Assembly: GCA_944389985.1 (NCBI GenBank)
Contig: CALXON010000181.1
Span: forward strand, 1-6,447
Direction of reading: 5' to 3'
DNA from: an uncultured Spirochaetaceae bacterium
GTDB taxonomy: Bacteria; Spirochaetota; Spirochaetia; Sphaerochaetales; Sphaerochaetaceae
DNA length: 6,447 nt
Both the position numbers and the translations under genes were made by a program. Positions 1 through 5,693 of the stretch are shown here, in pieces (within the stretch, counting starts at the first letter, position 1; each line of letters starts with the position of its first letter). The notes under the pieces are model-generated. The model searched no databases. It had not been told where the DNA came from and saw nothing but the letters and a program-made list of their open reading frames with translations.

Positions 1-120
1 ATTGCGATGATTTTCTTTCCCATTAATGTACCCTCAGACATTATTATGCAGGAAATTTCAGCTATTCCACAATATTCACATGCTGTGTCTGCGTTAATTC
101 GGAGTTACAGGAAAATTTAA
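1..120 (+). CDS. Possible C-terminal tail of an unidentified protein (partial)
   Basis: Frame 1 is open from the left edge for 39 codons and stops at TAA 118-120; the peptide ends in ALIRSYRKI. It would converge on the MATE gene, whose stop lies 12 bases away. I do not recognise the protein. The segment is clearly more AT-rich than the real genes in the window, and an open run of this length can occur by chance, so it may equally be non-coding. No GC-rich hairpin with a T-tract, for either strand, is visible in 1-132, so neither this frame nor the MATE gene has an evident terminator here. The short perfect palindromes GAAATTTC (52-59) and AATTTAAATT (114-123) have no clear role. Confidence 0.25.
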   Translation: MAMIFFPINVPSDIIMQEISAIPQYSHAVSALIRSYRKI

Positions 121-132
121 ATTCATCTCAGA

Positions 133-1482
133 CTACATATGGGATCGGTCCATCGCATGAAGCCAGTCGGTCCGGCTTAGATATACTGCGAAAATCAGGG
201 AAGAGAGCAGCCATGTCACGGGATATGTGACGTAAATCGTCATCGGTACCGGGAAGAAGATAAGGGCAATACGCAGGAATATGACACGGAACACGCACCA
301 TGAACCCAGGATCACAGCCATGGGTACTGCCGATTTCCCGGCTCCTCTCAGCATTCCAGCAGCTGAATGCGACACTCCGACAAGGCAGTAGAAGAGAGCT
401 TCAGTACGCGCCTGTGCCGTTCCCGCCTGGATGACATCAGGGTCGGATGAGAATAGGGACATGATCAGAGGTGCGGTGATGAAGAGGATGACAGCCACAG
501 CCTCACCTATGACCGATGCCGCAGCCATACCCATCTTCGAGACCCGCAGAGCCCTGTCATAGCGCCCTGCTCCAAGATTCTGTCCCACGCTTGTAGTGAG
601 CGACAGGGAGAGTGTTGTTATAGGAAGAAGGACAAAACCCTCGATACGGTAGTAGACTCCTGCTCCTGCTATCACCGCGGCAGGAAAGACATTGATGCTT
701 GCCTGTACGACTGTGTTGGCAAGTCCTATCACAGAGTTCTGTACACCCGCAGGGAATCCGAAGCGGACTATGTTTCCGAGCTCCTTCCTGTTCATCCTGA
801 GCTTTCTTAATCTTATTCCCACTGGTTCAGAATTGCGGAGAAGACGCAGAAAGCAGAGAAGAGAGCTCACAGCCTGGGAGATTATCGTGGCGGCCGCAGC
901 AGACCCCACACCCATTCCGAATCCGCCTATGAACAGAATGTCGAGGACTATGTTGAGAACAGAGGCGAAGATCAGGTAATAGAGAGGATGCCTGCTGTCC
1001 CCCACTGCATTGAGAATGCCCATCAGTATGTTGTACATGACGGAGAAGAATATTCCGGCAGAATAGATCCTGAAATAAGCGATGCTCTCCTTCATGATGT
1101 CCTCAGGAGTGGAGATCAGACGCAGGATATGCGGAGTGAAGAGGACAGAGACTATCGTGAGAGCGATACCGGCTATGATGCCGAATACAGTATCGGTATG
1201 GATCGCCCTTCCGAGCCTCTCACTGTCATGAGCTCCGTATGCTCTGGATATGACAACTCCAGCTCCTGCGGCAAGTCCGTTGAAGAATCCGACAAGCATG
1301 AAGATTATAGGGCCAGAGGATGACACGGCGGCAAGCGCCTCCCGTCCGAGAAAGTTTCCGACAATGAGGGAGTCAGCGGCATTGTAGAGCTGCTGGAAGA
1401 GATTGCCGAGAAGAAGGGGCATGGCAAACGCCACAAGCTCTCTTCCCAGCGGACCGGATGTGAAATCTATCTCGGAACTCAT
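133..1482 (-). CDS. MATE family multidrug/cation efflux transporter
   Basis: This is an inner-membrane antiporter of the MATE (multidrug and toxic compound extrusion) family, which exports cationic drugs or metabolites in exchange for Na+ or H+. The 449-residue product has the usual family length and about 12 hydrophobic segments in two homologous halves. It opens with the typical first-helix stretch PLLLGNLFQQLYNAADSLIV, followed by GREALAAVSSSGP. The second half contains GMLRGAGKSAVPM, a common signature of bacterial DinF/NorM-like members. I chose the ATG at 1480-1482 because AAAGG lies just upstream of it and because homologues begin near this point. An in-frame ATG at 1561-1563 would add 27 residues but has no ribosome binding site and would run through the neighbour's leader region. 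The gene is divergent from the NSS pair. The substrate cannot be deduced. Confidence 0.9.
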   Translation of the reverse strand: MSSEIDFTSGPLGRELVAFAMPLLLGNLFQQLYNAADSLIVGNFLGREALAAVSSSGPIIFMLVGFFNGLAAGAGVVISRAYGAHDSERLGRAIHTDTVFGIIAGIALTIVSVLFTPHILRLISTPEDIMKESIAYFRIYSAGIFFSVMYNILMGILNAVGDSRHPLYYLIFASVLNIVLDILFIGGFGMGVGSAAAATIISQAVSSLLCFLRLLRNSEPVGIRLRKLRMNRKELGNIVRFGFPAGVQNSVIGLANTVVQASINVFPAAVIAGAGVYYRIEGFVLLPITTLSLSLTTSVGQNLGAGRYDRALRVSKMGMAAASVIGEAVAVILFITAPLIMSLFSSDPDVIQAGTAQARTEALFYCLVGVSHSAAGMLRGAGKSAVPMAVILGSWCVFRVIFLRIALIFFPVPMTIYVTYPVTWLLSSLIFAVYLSRTDWLHAMDRSHM

Positions 1483-1488
1483 GCTGCC

Positions 1489-1517
1489 TTTATAAACCGT
1501 TAGCGGCTGTTGGGCAA
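1489..1517 (-). promoter_or_regulatory. Candidate promoter of the MATE gene with a palindromic -10
   Basis: Read on the minus strand, a -35-like TTGCCC (1512-1517, four of six consensus bases) is followed after 17 bases by TATAAA (1489-1494, five of six). Transcription would start about at the ATG at 1482, so the mRNA would be leaderless or nearly so, unless another promoter farther upstream is used together with the AAAGG. The -10 sits in TTTATAAA (1489-1496), which reads the same on both strands. It could therefore also serve as the -10 of the plus-strand leader and NSS transcript, with a start near 1503, but I see no good plus-strand -35 for it. Confidence 0.45.
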
Positions 1518-1524
1518 TCACTCC

Positions 1525-1531
1525 GGAGGAG
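1525..1531 (+). promoter_or_regulatory. Strong Shine-Dalgarno sequence of the leader ORF
   Basis: GGAGGAG is a near-perfect anti-16S match, and AGGAG (1527-1531) lies 9 bases before the ATG at 1541. It is the best plus-strand ribosome binding site in the divergent region. It serves the 18-codon leader, not the NSS gene, whose own ATG at 1590 has no purine-rich site before it. Its 5' half lies in the small palindrome CTCCGGAG (1521-1528). Confidence 0.7.
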
Positions 1532-1540
1532 AGAAAGAAC

Positions 1541-1597
1541 ATGAAGTCCCATATGGCAGTCATCGGCCATTGGTTCTATACTCTGTGTCATGGCTGA
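1541..1597 (+). CDS. Putative aromatic-rich leader peptide of the NSS transporter operon
   Basis: This 18-residue ORF reads MKSHMAVIGHWFYTLCHG and ends with TGA 1595-1597. It starts at ATG 1541 behind a strong ribosome binding site. Residues 11-13 are Trp-Phe-Tyr, the three aromatic amino acids in a row (codons 1571-1579). The ORF runs 8 bases into the first NSS gene in another frame: the NSS ATG lies at 1590-1592 and the leader stop at 1595-1597, a geometry suited to termination and re-initiation. The downstream transporter belongs to a family that includes Trp/Tyr carriers, so I infer a regulatory leader. I recognise no published homologue, and no known stalling motif such as that of TnaC is evident. 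The alternatives are a chance ORF, or that this DNA is only the opposite strand of a longer MATE N-terminus. Confidence 0.6.
   Translation: MKSHMAVIGHWFYTLCHG
1563..1597 (+). promoter_or_regulatory. Start-codon-sequestering hairpin overlapping the leader ORF
   Basis: TCGGCCAT (1563-1570) can pair with ATGGCTGA (1590-1597): eight base pairs including one G-U, with a 19-base loop. The right arm begins with the ATG of the first NSS gene and contains the leader stop codon. The loop opens with the Trp-Phe-Tyr codons (1571-1579). A competing 5-bp hairpin pairs ATGGC (1553-1557) with GCCAT (1566-1570), so the left arm has two exclusive partners. A translating ribosome must melt this structure to finish the leader, which would expose the NSS start. 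The pairing is read directly from the sequence; its regulatory role is inferred. No T-tract follows, so control would be translational and not by transcription termination. Confidence 0.5.
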
Positions 1598-2966
1598 AAG
1601 AGAAACACTGGCCTCAAGGCTCGGATTCATCCTGCTTTCCGCGGGGTGTGCTATCGGTTTGGGAAATGTCTGGAGATTTCCATACATCACAGGACAGTAC
1701 GGCGGAGCTGCATTCGTCCTGATCTATCTTGTATTCCTTGTCATCATAGGACTGCCTGTGATGGTAATGGAGTTCTCTCTGGGACGTGCTTCGAAGAAGA
1801 ACATAGCACTGGCCCTGCTCACGCTTGAGAAAAAAGGTACCAGATGGCACTACTATGGTCCGGTCGCAATAGTCGGAAACTATCTGATCATGATGTTCTA
1901 CACGACCATAACAGGATGGCTTCTGTACTACTTCTTCTCATCCATCGCAGGAAGTCTATCAGGATTCGACAGGGAGGCCTCTGAGCTCTTCTTCGCATCC
2001 CTTCAGGCAAGACCCGGCATACAGATAGTATGGATGGCCATTGCGATAATCACAGGTTTCGCAATCTGCCTCGGCGGACTCAGGAACAGTGTCGAGAAAG
2101 CCTCGAAGATCATGATGATCTGTCTCCTTCTGATTCTCATAGTGCTTGCAGTGAACTCATGTCTCCTTCCGGGAGCTGGGAAAGGACTGTCGTTCTATCT
2201 CGTTCCGAGTCTTGAACGGGCAAGAGAGGCAGGATTCTGGGAGGTTGTTTTCGCAGCGATGAGTCAGGCATTCTTCACGCTCAGCATCGGAATGGGAGGA
2301 ATGACAATCTTCGGATCGTACATCGGCAAGGAGCAGTCACTGACGGGAGAATCCGCGAGGATAATCGCGCTCGACACATTCGTCGCGATAACAGCAGGCC
2401 TCATAATCTTCCCTGCATGCTTCTCGTACGGCATCACACCGGACTCCGGTCCTGGACTTCTATTCGTGACTCTTCCGAACATCTTCGCGAACATGAACGG
2501 AGGAAGGCTCTGGGGAAGTCTTTTCTTCCTCTTCATGACATTCGCTGCCATGACAACCCTCATAGCCGTATTCGAGAACATCATCGCATACTGGATGGAC
2601 AACCATGGATGGTCCAGAAAGAAAGCCGTGGCAGTCAACATGCCGCTCATGATCCTTCTCTCGGTTCCATGCGTGCTTGGCTACAACGTCCTCTCCTCCT
2701 TCCATCCGTTCGGACCGGGAACACAGATACTCGACCTCGAGGACTTCCTGATCTCAAGCACCATAATGCCTCTGGGATCACTTCTCTTCGTCATATTCTG
2801 TTCACACAGCTGCGGCTGGGGCTGGAACAACTTCATAAAGGAAGCGGATGCCGGAAAGGGTGTGAAATTCCCATCATGGCTCAGGACATATGTGAGATGG
2901 ATCCTCCCCGTGATAATAGGAGCCATCTTCATCAAAGGTTACTGGGACATCTTCTCCAAACTGTGA
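1590..2966 (+). CDS. Sodium-dependent amino-acid transporter, NSS/SNF family (first of tandem pair)
   Basis: This is an inner-membrane LeuT-fold symporter that uses the Na+ gradient to import amino acids. Its 458 residues end soon after an eleventh hydrophobic segment (about 434-452), the 11-helix plan of bacterial MhsT and Tyt1. Helix 1 carries the family core GCAIGLGNVWRFPY (19-32), with the extracellular-gate Arg at 29. By alignment to LeuT, the Na1 ligands are A21, N26, T230 and D262; the Na2 site has A319, T322 and T323; Y104 should hold the substrate carboxyl. D262 replaces the LeuT Asn and could make transport chloride-independent (inference). The helix 6 unwound part reads TLSIGMG, with Met235 as in MhsT, which suggests a large hydrophobic or aromatic substrate. 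There is no Shine-Dalgarno before this ATG. The start is supported by its paralogue, and translation is probably coupled to the leader ORF. Confidence 0.92.
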   Translation: MAERETLASRLGFILLSAGCAIGLGNVWRFPYITGQYGGAAFVLIYLVFLVIIGLPVMVMEFSLGRASKKNIALALLTLEKKGTRWHYYGPVAIVGNYLIMMFYTTITGWLLYYFFSSIAGSLSGFDREASELFFASLQARPGIQIVWMAIAIITGFAICLGGLRNSVEKASKIMMICLLLILIVLAVNSCLLPGAGKGLSFYLVPSLERAREAGFWEVVFAAMSQAFFTLSIGMGGMTIFGSYIGKEQSLTGESARIIALDTFVAITAGLIIFPACFSYGITPDSGPGLLFVTLPNIFANMNGGRLWGSLFFLFMTFAAMTTLIAVFENIIAYWMDNHGWSRKKAVAVNMPLMILLSVPCVLGYNVLSSFHPFGPGTQILDLEDFLISSTIMPLGSLLFVIFCSHSCGWGWNNFIKEADAGKGVKFPSWLRTYVRWILPVIIGAIFIKGYWDIFSKL

Positions 2967-2971
2967 TTCTG

Positions 2972-2984
2972 ATGATAGTATCAT
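2972..2984. promoter_or_regulatory. Perfect inverted repeat in the NSS intergenic gap
   Basis: ATGATA and TATCAT flank a single central G, a perfect 6+6 dyad within the 22-base gap between the two NSS genes. It could be a small operator. TATCAT also resembles a -10, but no good -35 precedes it. It is too short and AT-rich to be a terminator. Chance is possible. Confidence 0.3.
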
Positions 2985-2988
2985 AGCC

Positions 2989-4365
2989 ATGCGTGAAAGA
3001 GAGACACTTGCATCCAGACTCGGCTTCATCCTGCTCTCCGCGGGATGTGCCATTGGGCTTGGAAACGTTTGGAGATTTCCATATATCACAGGGCAGTACG
3101 GAGGTGCTGCCTTCGTACTTATATACCTTGTATTCCTGCTGATGGTGGGACTGCCTGTCCTGATCATGGAGTTCACCATCGGGCGTGCTTCAAGGACGAA
3201 CATATCACTGGCGCTCAGGAAGCTTGAGAGGAAGGGAACTAAATGGCACTGGTACGGGCCTGTCGCAATAGCGGCGAACTACATCCTCATGGCCTACTAT
3301 ACGGTTGTCACAGGATGGCTTCTGTATTACTTCGCATCATCGGTCACAGGCAGCCTTGACGGTATCACGGCAGAAAGTTCCACAATCTTCTTCTCCGACC
3401 TCCGTGCTGACGGTCCTCTCCAGTTCATATGGACAGCTGTCGCCATACTGATAGGGTTCCTCATCTGCGGAAGAGGTCTGCAGAAAGGTGTGGAGAAAGC
3501 CTCGAAGATCATGATGGCGGCACTACTTCTTCTCATCGTGGTGCTCGCGGTCAACTCACTGACCATTCCAGGCTCCTCGGAAGGCCTTGCATTCTATCTT
3601 GTTCCGGACTTCCAGAGACTGAAGGAGGCGGGAATCGGAGAAGCTGTGTTCGCAGCGATGAGTCAGGCATTCTTCACACTCGGACTCGGCATTGGATCAA
3701 TGGAGATCTTCGGCTCCTATTTCGGCCGTGAGTGCTCACTCACAGGAGAATCTGTGAAGGTCATCTCCCTCGATACTTTCGTGGCGCTTTTCTCCGGACT
3801 GATCATCTTCCCTGCCTGTTTCGCATATGGAGTGCATCCTGATGCCGGTCCGGGACTGCTTTTCGTGACACTGCCGAACATCTTCTCGAGGATGGCCGGC
3901 GGAAGGCTGTGGGGAAGCCTCTTCTTCCTCTTCATGGGCTTTGCCGCAATGACAACGCTGGTTGCGGTATTCGAGAACATCATATCATTCTGGATGGACA
4001 ATCTCGGATGGGAAAGGAAGAAGGCCGTAATCGTTAACTTCCTCCTTGTCGTGCTCGTCTCCATACCATGCATACTCGGTTACAGCATATTCACATCGTT
4101 CATGCCGCTCGGAGACGGGACAAGCGTTCTCGATCTCGAGGACTTCCTCATATCAAGCACGATAACCCCGATAGGATCACTTCTCATCGTGCTCTTCTGC
4201 ACTCACCGCTTCGGTTGGGGATGGAAGAACTTCATAGAGGAAGCGGATGCGGGAAAGGGACTGAAGTTCCCTTCATGGCTCAGGATCTATGTGAAGTGGA
4301 TACTCCCGCTCTTCATAGCAGTCATATTCATAAAGGGCTACTGGGATATCTTCTCGAAGCTCTGA
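2989..4365 (+). CDS. Sodium-dependent amino-acid transporter, NSS/SNF family (second of tandem pair)
   Basis: This is a second LeuT-fold Na+/amino-acid symporter of the inner membrane, again 458 residues and 11 predicted helices. It retains GCAIGLGNVWRFPY (19-32), Y104, the Na1 positions A21, N26, T230 and D262, and the Na2 positions A319, T322 and T323, so it should be active. The substrate-facing helix 6 segment reads TLGLGIG, where its neighbour has TLSIGMG: Ser232 becomes Gly and Met235 becomes Ile. These pocket changes point to a different amino-acid preference. It starts 22 bases after the first copy, so the two are very likely co-transcribed. The ATG at 2989 has no Shine-Dalgarno; the same N-terminus as in the paralogue (RERETLASRLGF after Met) supports it. 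Translation may depend on ribosomes arriving from the upstream gene. Confidence 0.92.
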   Translation: MRERETLASRLGFILLSAGCAIGLGNVWRFPYITGQYGGAAFVLIYLVFLLMVGLPVLIMEFTIGRASRTNISLALRKLERKGTKWHWYGPVAIAANYILMAYYTVVTGWLLYYFASSVTGSLDGITAESSTIFFSDLRADGPLQFIWTAVAILIGFLICGRGLQKGVEKASKIMMAALLLLIVVLAVNSLTIPGSSEGLAFYLVPDFQRLKEAGIGEAVFAAMSQAFFTLGLGIGSMEIFGSYFGRECSLTGESVKVISLDTFVALFSGLIIFPACFAYGVHPDAGPGLLFVTLPNIFSRMAGGRLWGSLFFLFMGFAAMTTLVAVFENIISFWMDNLGWERKKAVIVNFLLVVLVSIPCILGYSIFTSFMPLGDGTSVLDLEDFLISSTITPIGSLLIVLFCTHRFGWGWKNFIEEADAGKGLKFPSWLRIYVKWILPLFIAVIFIKGYWDIFSKL

Positions 4366-4394
4366 CAGGAAAGAAAGACAGCTATATAAAGAAC

Positions 4395-4432
4395 AACTCC
4401 AGCCCGGTGAAATGCAGGCTGGAGTTCTTTTC
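4395..4432. terminator. Bidirectional intrinsic terminator between the NSS operon and ychF
   Basis: AACTCCAGCC (4395-4404) and GGCTGGAGTT (4417-4426) form a perfect 10-bp stem with a 12-base loop. On the plus strand the stem runs into TTCTTTTC. On the minus strand it is followed by GTTCTTTATATAG. It lies 29 bases after the second NSS stop and 19 bases beyond the ychF stop, the right place to end both convergent transcripts. Confidence 0.85.
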
Positions 4433-4445
4433 TGATGTGACTTTC

Positions 4446-5552
4446 TCAGTTATTGAAGCGGAAGAAGACTATATCGCCATCCTGGACGACATACTCCTTG
4501 CCCTCCAGTCTGAGCTTGCCTGCTTCCTTGACGTGAGCCTCGGAGCCGTACTGTATCAGATCATCAACGCTGTATACCTCCGCCTTGATGAATCCCTTCT
4601 CAAAGTCCGTGTGTATGATACCGGCACACTGGGGAGCCTTTGATCCCTCATGGAATGTCCAGGCCCTGTCCTCATCGGGACCGGCTGTGAAGAATGTCCT
4701 GAGTCCGAGGGACTTGTACGCAGCACGGATGAGAGGATTGAGTCCGCTCTCTGTCAGACCGGAGGCCTCCAGGAACTCCTTCCTGTCCTCCTCGCTTTCG
4801 AGTGCCGCGATCTCACTCTCGATCTTGCCGCAGATGACGACGACAGGGGCATTCTCCCCTTCCGCGATCTTCCTCACGGTCTTCACATAGTCATTGTCCT
4901 CTGTGATCGAATCCTCGTCCACATTGCAGACATAGATGACAGGCTTGAGAGTGATAAGGTGAAGATCATATACAAGCTCCATCTCATCCTCATCAAGTCC
5001 GAGAGTGCGGGCAGGTATTCCCTCCCCGAGACACTTGATGAGCCTTTCATAGAGAGGCAGGAGCTTCTCATTCTCCTTCTGCTGCTCCTTTGAAACTCTT
5101 GAGAGCCTCGACTGCTTGTCATAACGCTTCTCGACTGTCTCAAGATCGGCAAGCGCCAGCTCTATGTTGATTGTCTCGATATCGGAGGAGGGATCGATCC
5201 TATTGTTCACATGGATTATGTCACCATTGTCAAAGCATCTGACGACATGGGCTATGACACCGACCTCACGGATGGATGCGAGGAATCTGTTTCCCAGTCC
5301 CTCCCCCTGGCTTGCGCCCTTCACCAGTCCCGCGATGTCAACAAATTCGACAGTCGCAGGCACGACACGTTTTGTCGGTATGAGCCTAACAATCTCATCG
5401 AGTCTCCTGTCAGGAACGGAAACGATGCCGATATTCGGATCGATCGTGCAGAAAGGATAGTTCGCAGCCTCTGCCGGGGCAGAAGTGACTGCAGAGAATA
5501 TTGTTGATTTCCCTACATTCGGGAGTCCCACGATACCGCAGTTAAGTGCCAT
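4446..5552 (-). CDS. ychF: Ribosome-binding ATPase YchF (OLA1/Obg-like family)
   Basis: YchF is a conserved cytoplasmic NTPase of the Obg class that prefers ATP, binds ribosomes, and is linked to translation and oxidative-stress responses. The 368-residue length is standard. The P-loop is GLPNVGKST (9-17), switch II is DIAGL (72-76), and the G4 position reads NVDE (210-213) instead of NKxD, the known basis for ATP use. The catalytic His of E. coli YchF falls at 114, in the sequence DIIH. A coiled-coil-like helical insertion covers about 130-180. The C-terminal TGS domain (about 283-366) contains FFTAGPDEDRAWTF and FEKGFIKAEV. The ATG at 5550-5552 has a clear GAGGTG (5557-5562). The gene converges on the NSS operon and diverges from hflX. 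It is complete, with nothing unusual. Confidence 0.97.
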   Translation of the reverse strand: MALNCGIVGLPNVGKSTIFSAVTSAPAEAANYPFCTIDPNIGIVSVPDRRLDEIVRLIPTKRVVPATVEFVDIAGLVKGASQGEGLGNRFLASIREVGVIAHVVRCFDNGDIIHVNNRIDPSSDIETINIELALADLETVEKRYDKQSRLSRVSKEQQKENEKLLPLYERLIKCLGEGIPARTLGLDEDEMELVYDLHLITLKPVIYVCNVDEDSITEDNDYVKTVRKIAEGENAPVVVICGKIESEIAALESEEDRKEFLEASGLTESGLNPLIRAAYKSLGLRTFFTAGPDEDRAWTFHEGSKAPQCAGIIHTDFEKGFIKAEVYSVDDLIQYGSEAHVKEAGKLRLEGKEYVVQDGDIVFFRFNN

Positions 5553-5556
5553 CTTT

Positions 5557-5562
5557 CACCTC
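5557..5562 (-). promoter_or_regulatory. Shine-Dalgarno sequence of ychF
   Basis: GAGGTG on the minus strand lies 4 bases before the ychF ATG. It matters as a contrast: this host does use canonical Shine-Dalgarno sites, which makes their absence before both NSS genes and the hflX GTG notable. Confidence 0.75.
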
Positions 5563-5572
5563 TTTCGTCCGA

Positions 5573-5601
5573 ATGATTATCCAAGAGGAAGGGAATGTCA
5601 A
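5573..5601 (-). promoter_or_regulatory. Candidate promoter of ychF
   Basis: On the minus strand a perfect -35 TTGACA (5596-5601) is followed after 17 bases by AATCAT (5573-5578, four of six -10 bases). The better-matching GATAAT (5576-5581) is only 14 bases away, so the exact -10 is uncertain. A start near 5566 would give a short 5' leader that includes the ribosome binding site. The element overlaps the start of the opposing 32-codon ORF. Confidence 0.5.
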
Positions 5602-5693
5602 CGGAGTCTACACAAGACAGGGGTACGGATGTAGAATATCCGGGTGGAAAACAGCGTACTTCTCATAACGCTCAGGGAACCGGGAGAAGATGA
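5595..5693 (+). CDS. Small ORF with a good ribosome binding site overlapping the hflX start
   Basis: ATG 5595 is preceded by AGAGGAAGGG (5584-5593) and opens a 32-codon hydrophilic ORF, beginning MSTESTQDRGTDVEYPGG and ending at TGA 5691-5693. It overlaps the first 50 bases of hflX in a different frame. The hflX frame itself has no Shine-Dalgarno at its GTG. Skipping one base near 5643 would join MSTESTQDRGTDVEYP directly to the HflX frame (VENSVLLITLRE), giving an ordinary-looking HflX N-terminus. So this may be the true start of hflX broken by an indel or sequencing error, a programmed +1 frameshift, a separate upstream ORF, or chance. The peptide resembles nothing I recognise. Confidence 0.35.
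   Translation: MSTESTQDRGTDVEYPGGKQRTSHNAQGTGRR
5609..5637 (+). promoter_or_regulatory. Possible hflX promoter immediately before the GTG
   Basis: TACACA (5609-5614, four of six -35 bases), a 17-base spacer and TAGAAT (5632-5637, five of six -10 bases) would start transcription at about 5644, the G of the GTG, giving a leaderless hflX mRNA. Leaderless GTG starts do occur in bacteria. The element competes with the alternative that hflX translation begins at ATG 5595. Its -35 lies back to back with the ychF -35. Confidence 0.35.

Larger units (their letters stand above)
1590..4365 (+). repeat. Tandem duplication of an NSS transporter gene
   Basis: The two genes encode 458-residue proteins that align without any gap. 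My manual count gives about 324 identical positions, roughly 70%. Identity is near complete at residues 3-50 and 381-390 and lowest around 121-170, 190-215 and 350-380. At DNA level most wobble positions have diverged, but exact runs remain: 29 bases in helix 6 (2250-2278 and 3649-3677) and 24 bases in helix 5 (2094-2117 and 3493-3516). The copies appear old, and both are intact. Confidence 0.9.

Noticed and set aside
35..91. CAGACA (35-40) and TGTCTG (86-91) as a possible terminator stem for MATE.
   Set aside because: The stem is only 6 bp with a 45-base loop and no following T-tract.
692..1323. Long plus-strand open frames opposite the MATE gene.
   Set aside because: They are antisense shadows. 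Their products are low-complexity or polar with no family features, whereas the minus-strand frame is a clear 12-helix transporter.
1480..1563. N-terminal extension of MATE by 27 residues from ATG 1563.
   Set aside because: There is no ribosome binding site before that ATG, family members normally begin just before the first helix, and a better ATG with AAAGG lies at 1482.
1553..1590. A -35/-10 pair (ATGGCA, 18 bases, TATACT at 1577-1582) that would make the first NSS mRNA leaderless, starting at its ATG.
   Set aside because: The -35 is weak, and the same bases encode the aromatic codons of a leader ORF that has a strong ribosome binding site and meaningful overlap. The leader explains the missing Shine-Dalgarno better. 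Mapping of the 5' end would decide.
2264..2986. Open frames of 80-190 codons in other frames of the NSS genes.
   Set aside because: They arise from codon bias in the real genes and recur at equivalent places in both copies; none has a ribosome binding site or recognisable product.
2972..2986. A four-codon ORF (ATG 2972, TAG 2984-2986) before the second NSS gene as another leader peptide.
   Set aside because: It is too short, has no ribosome binding site and no informative codons; the inverted repeat explains the sequence equally well.
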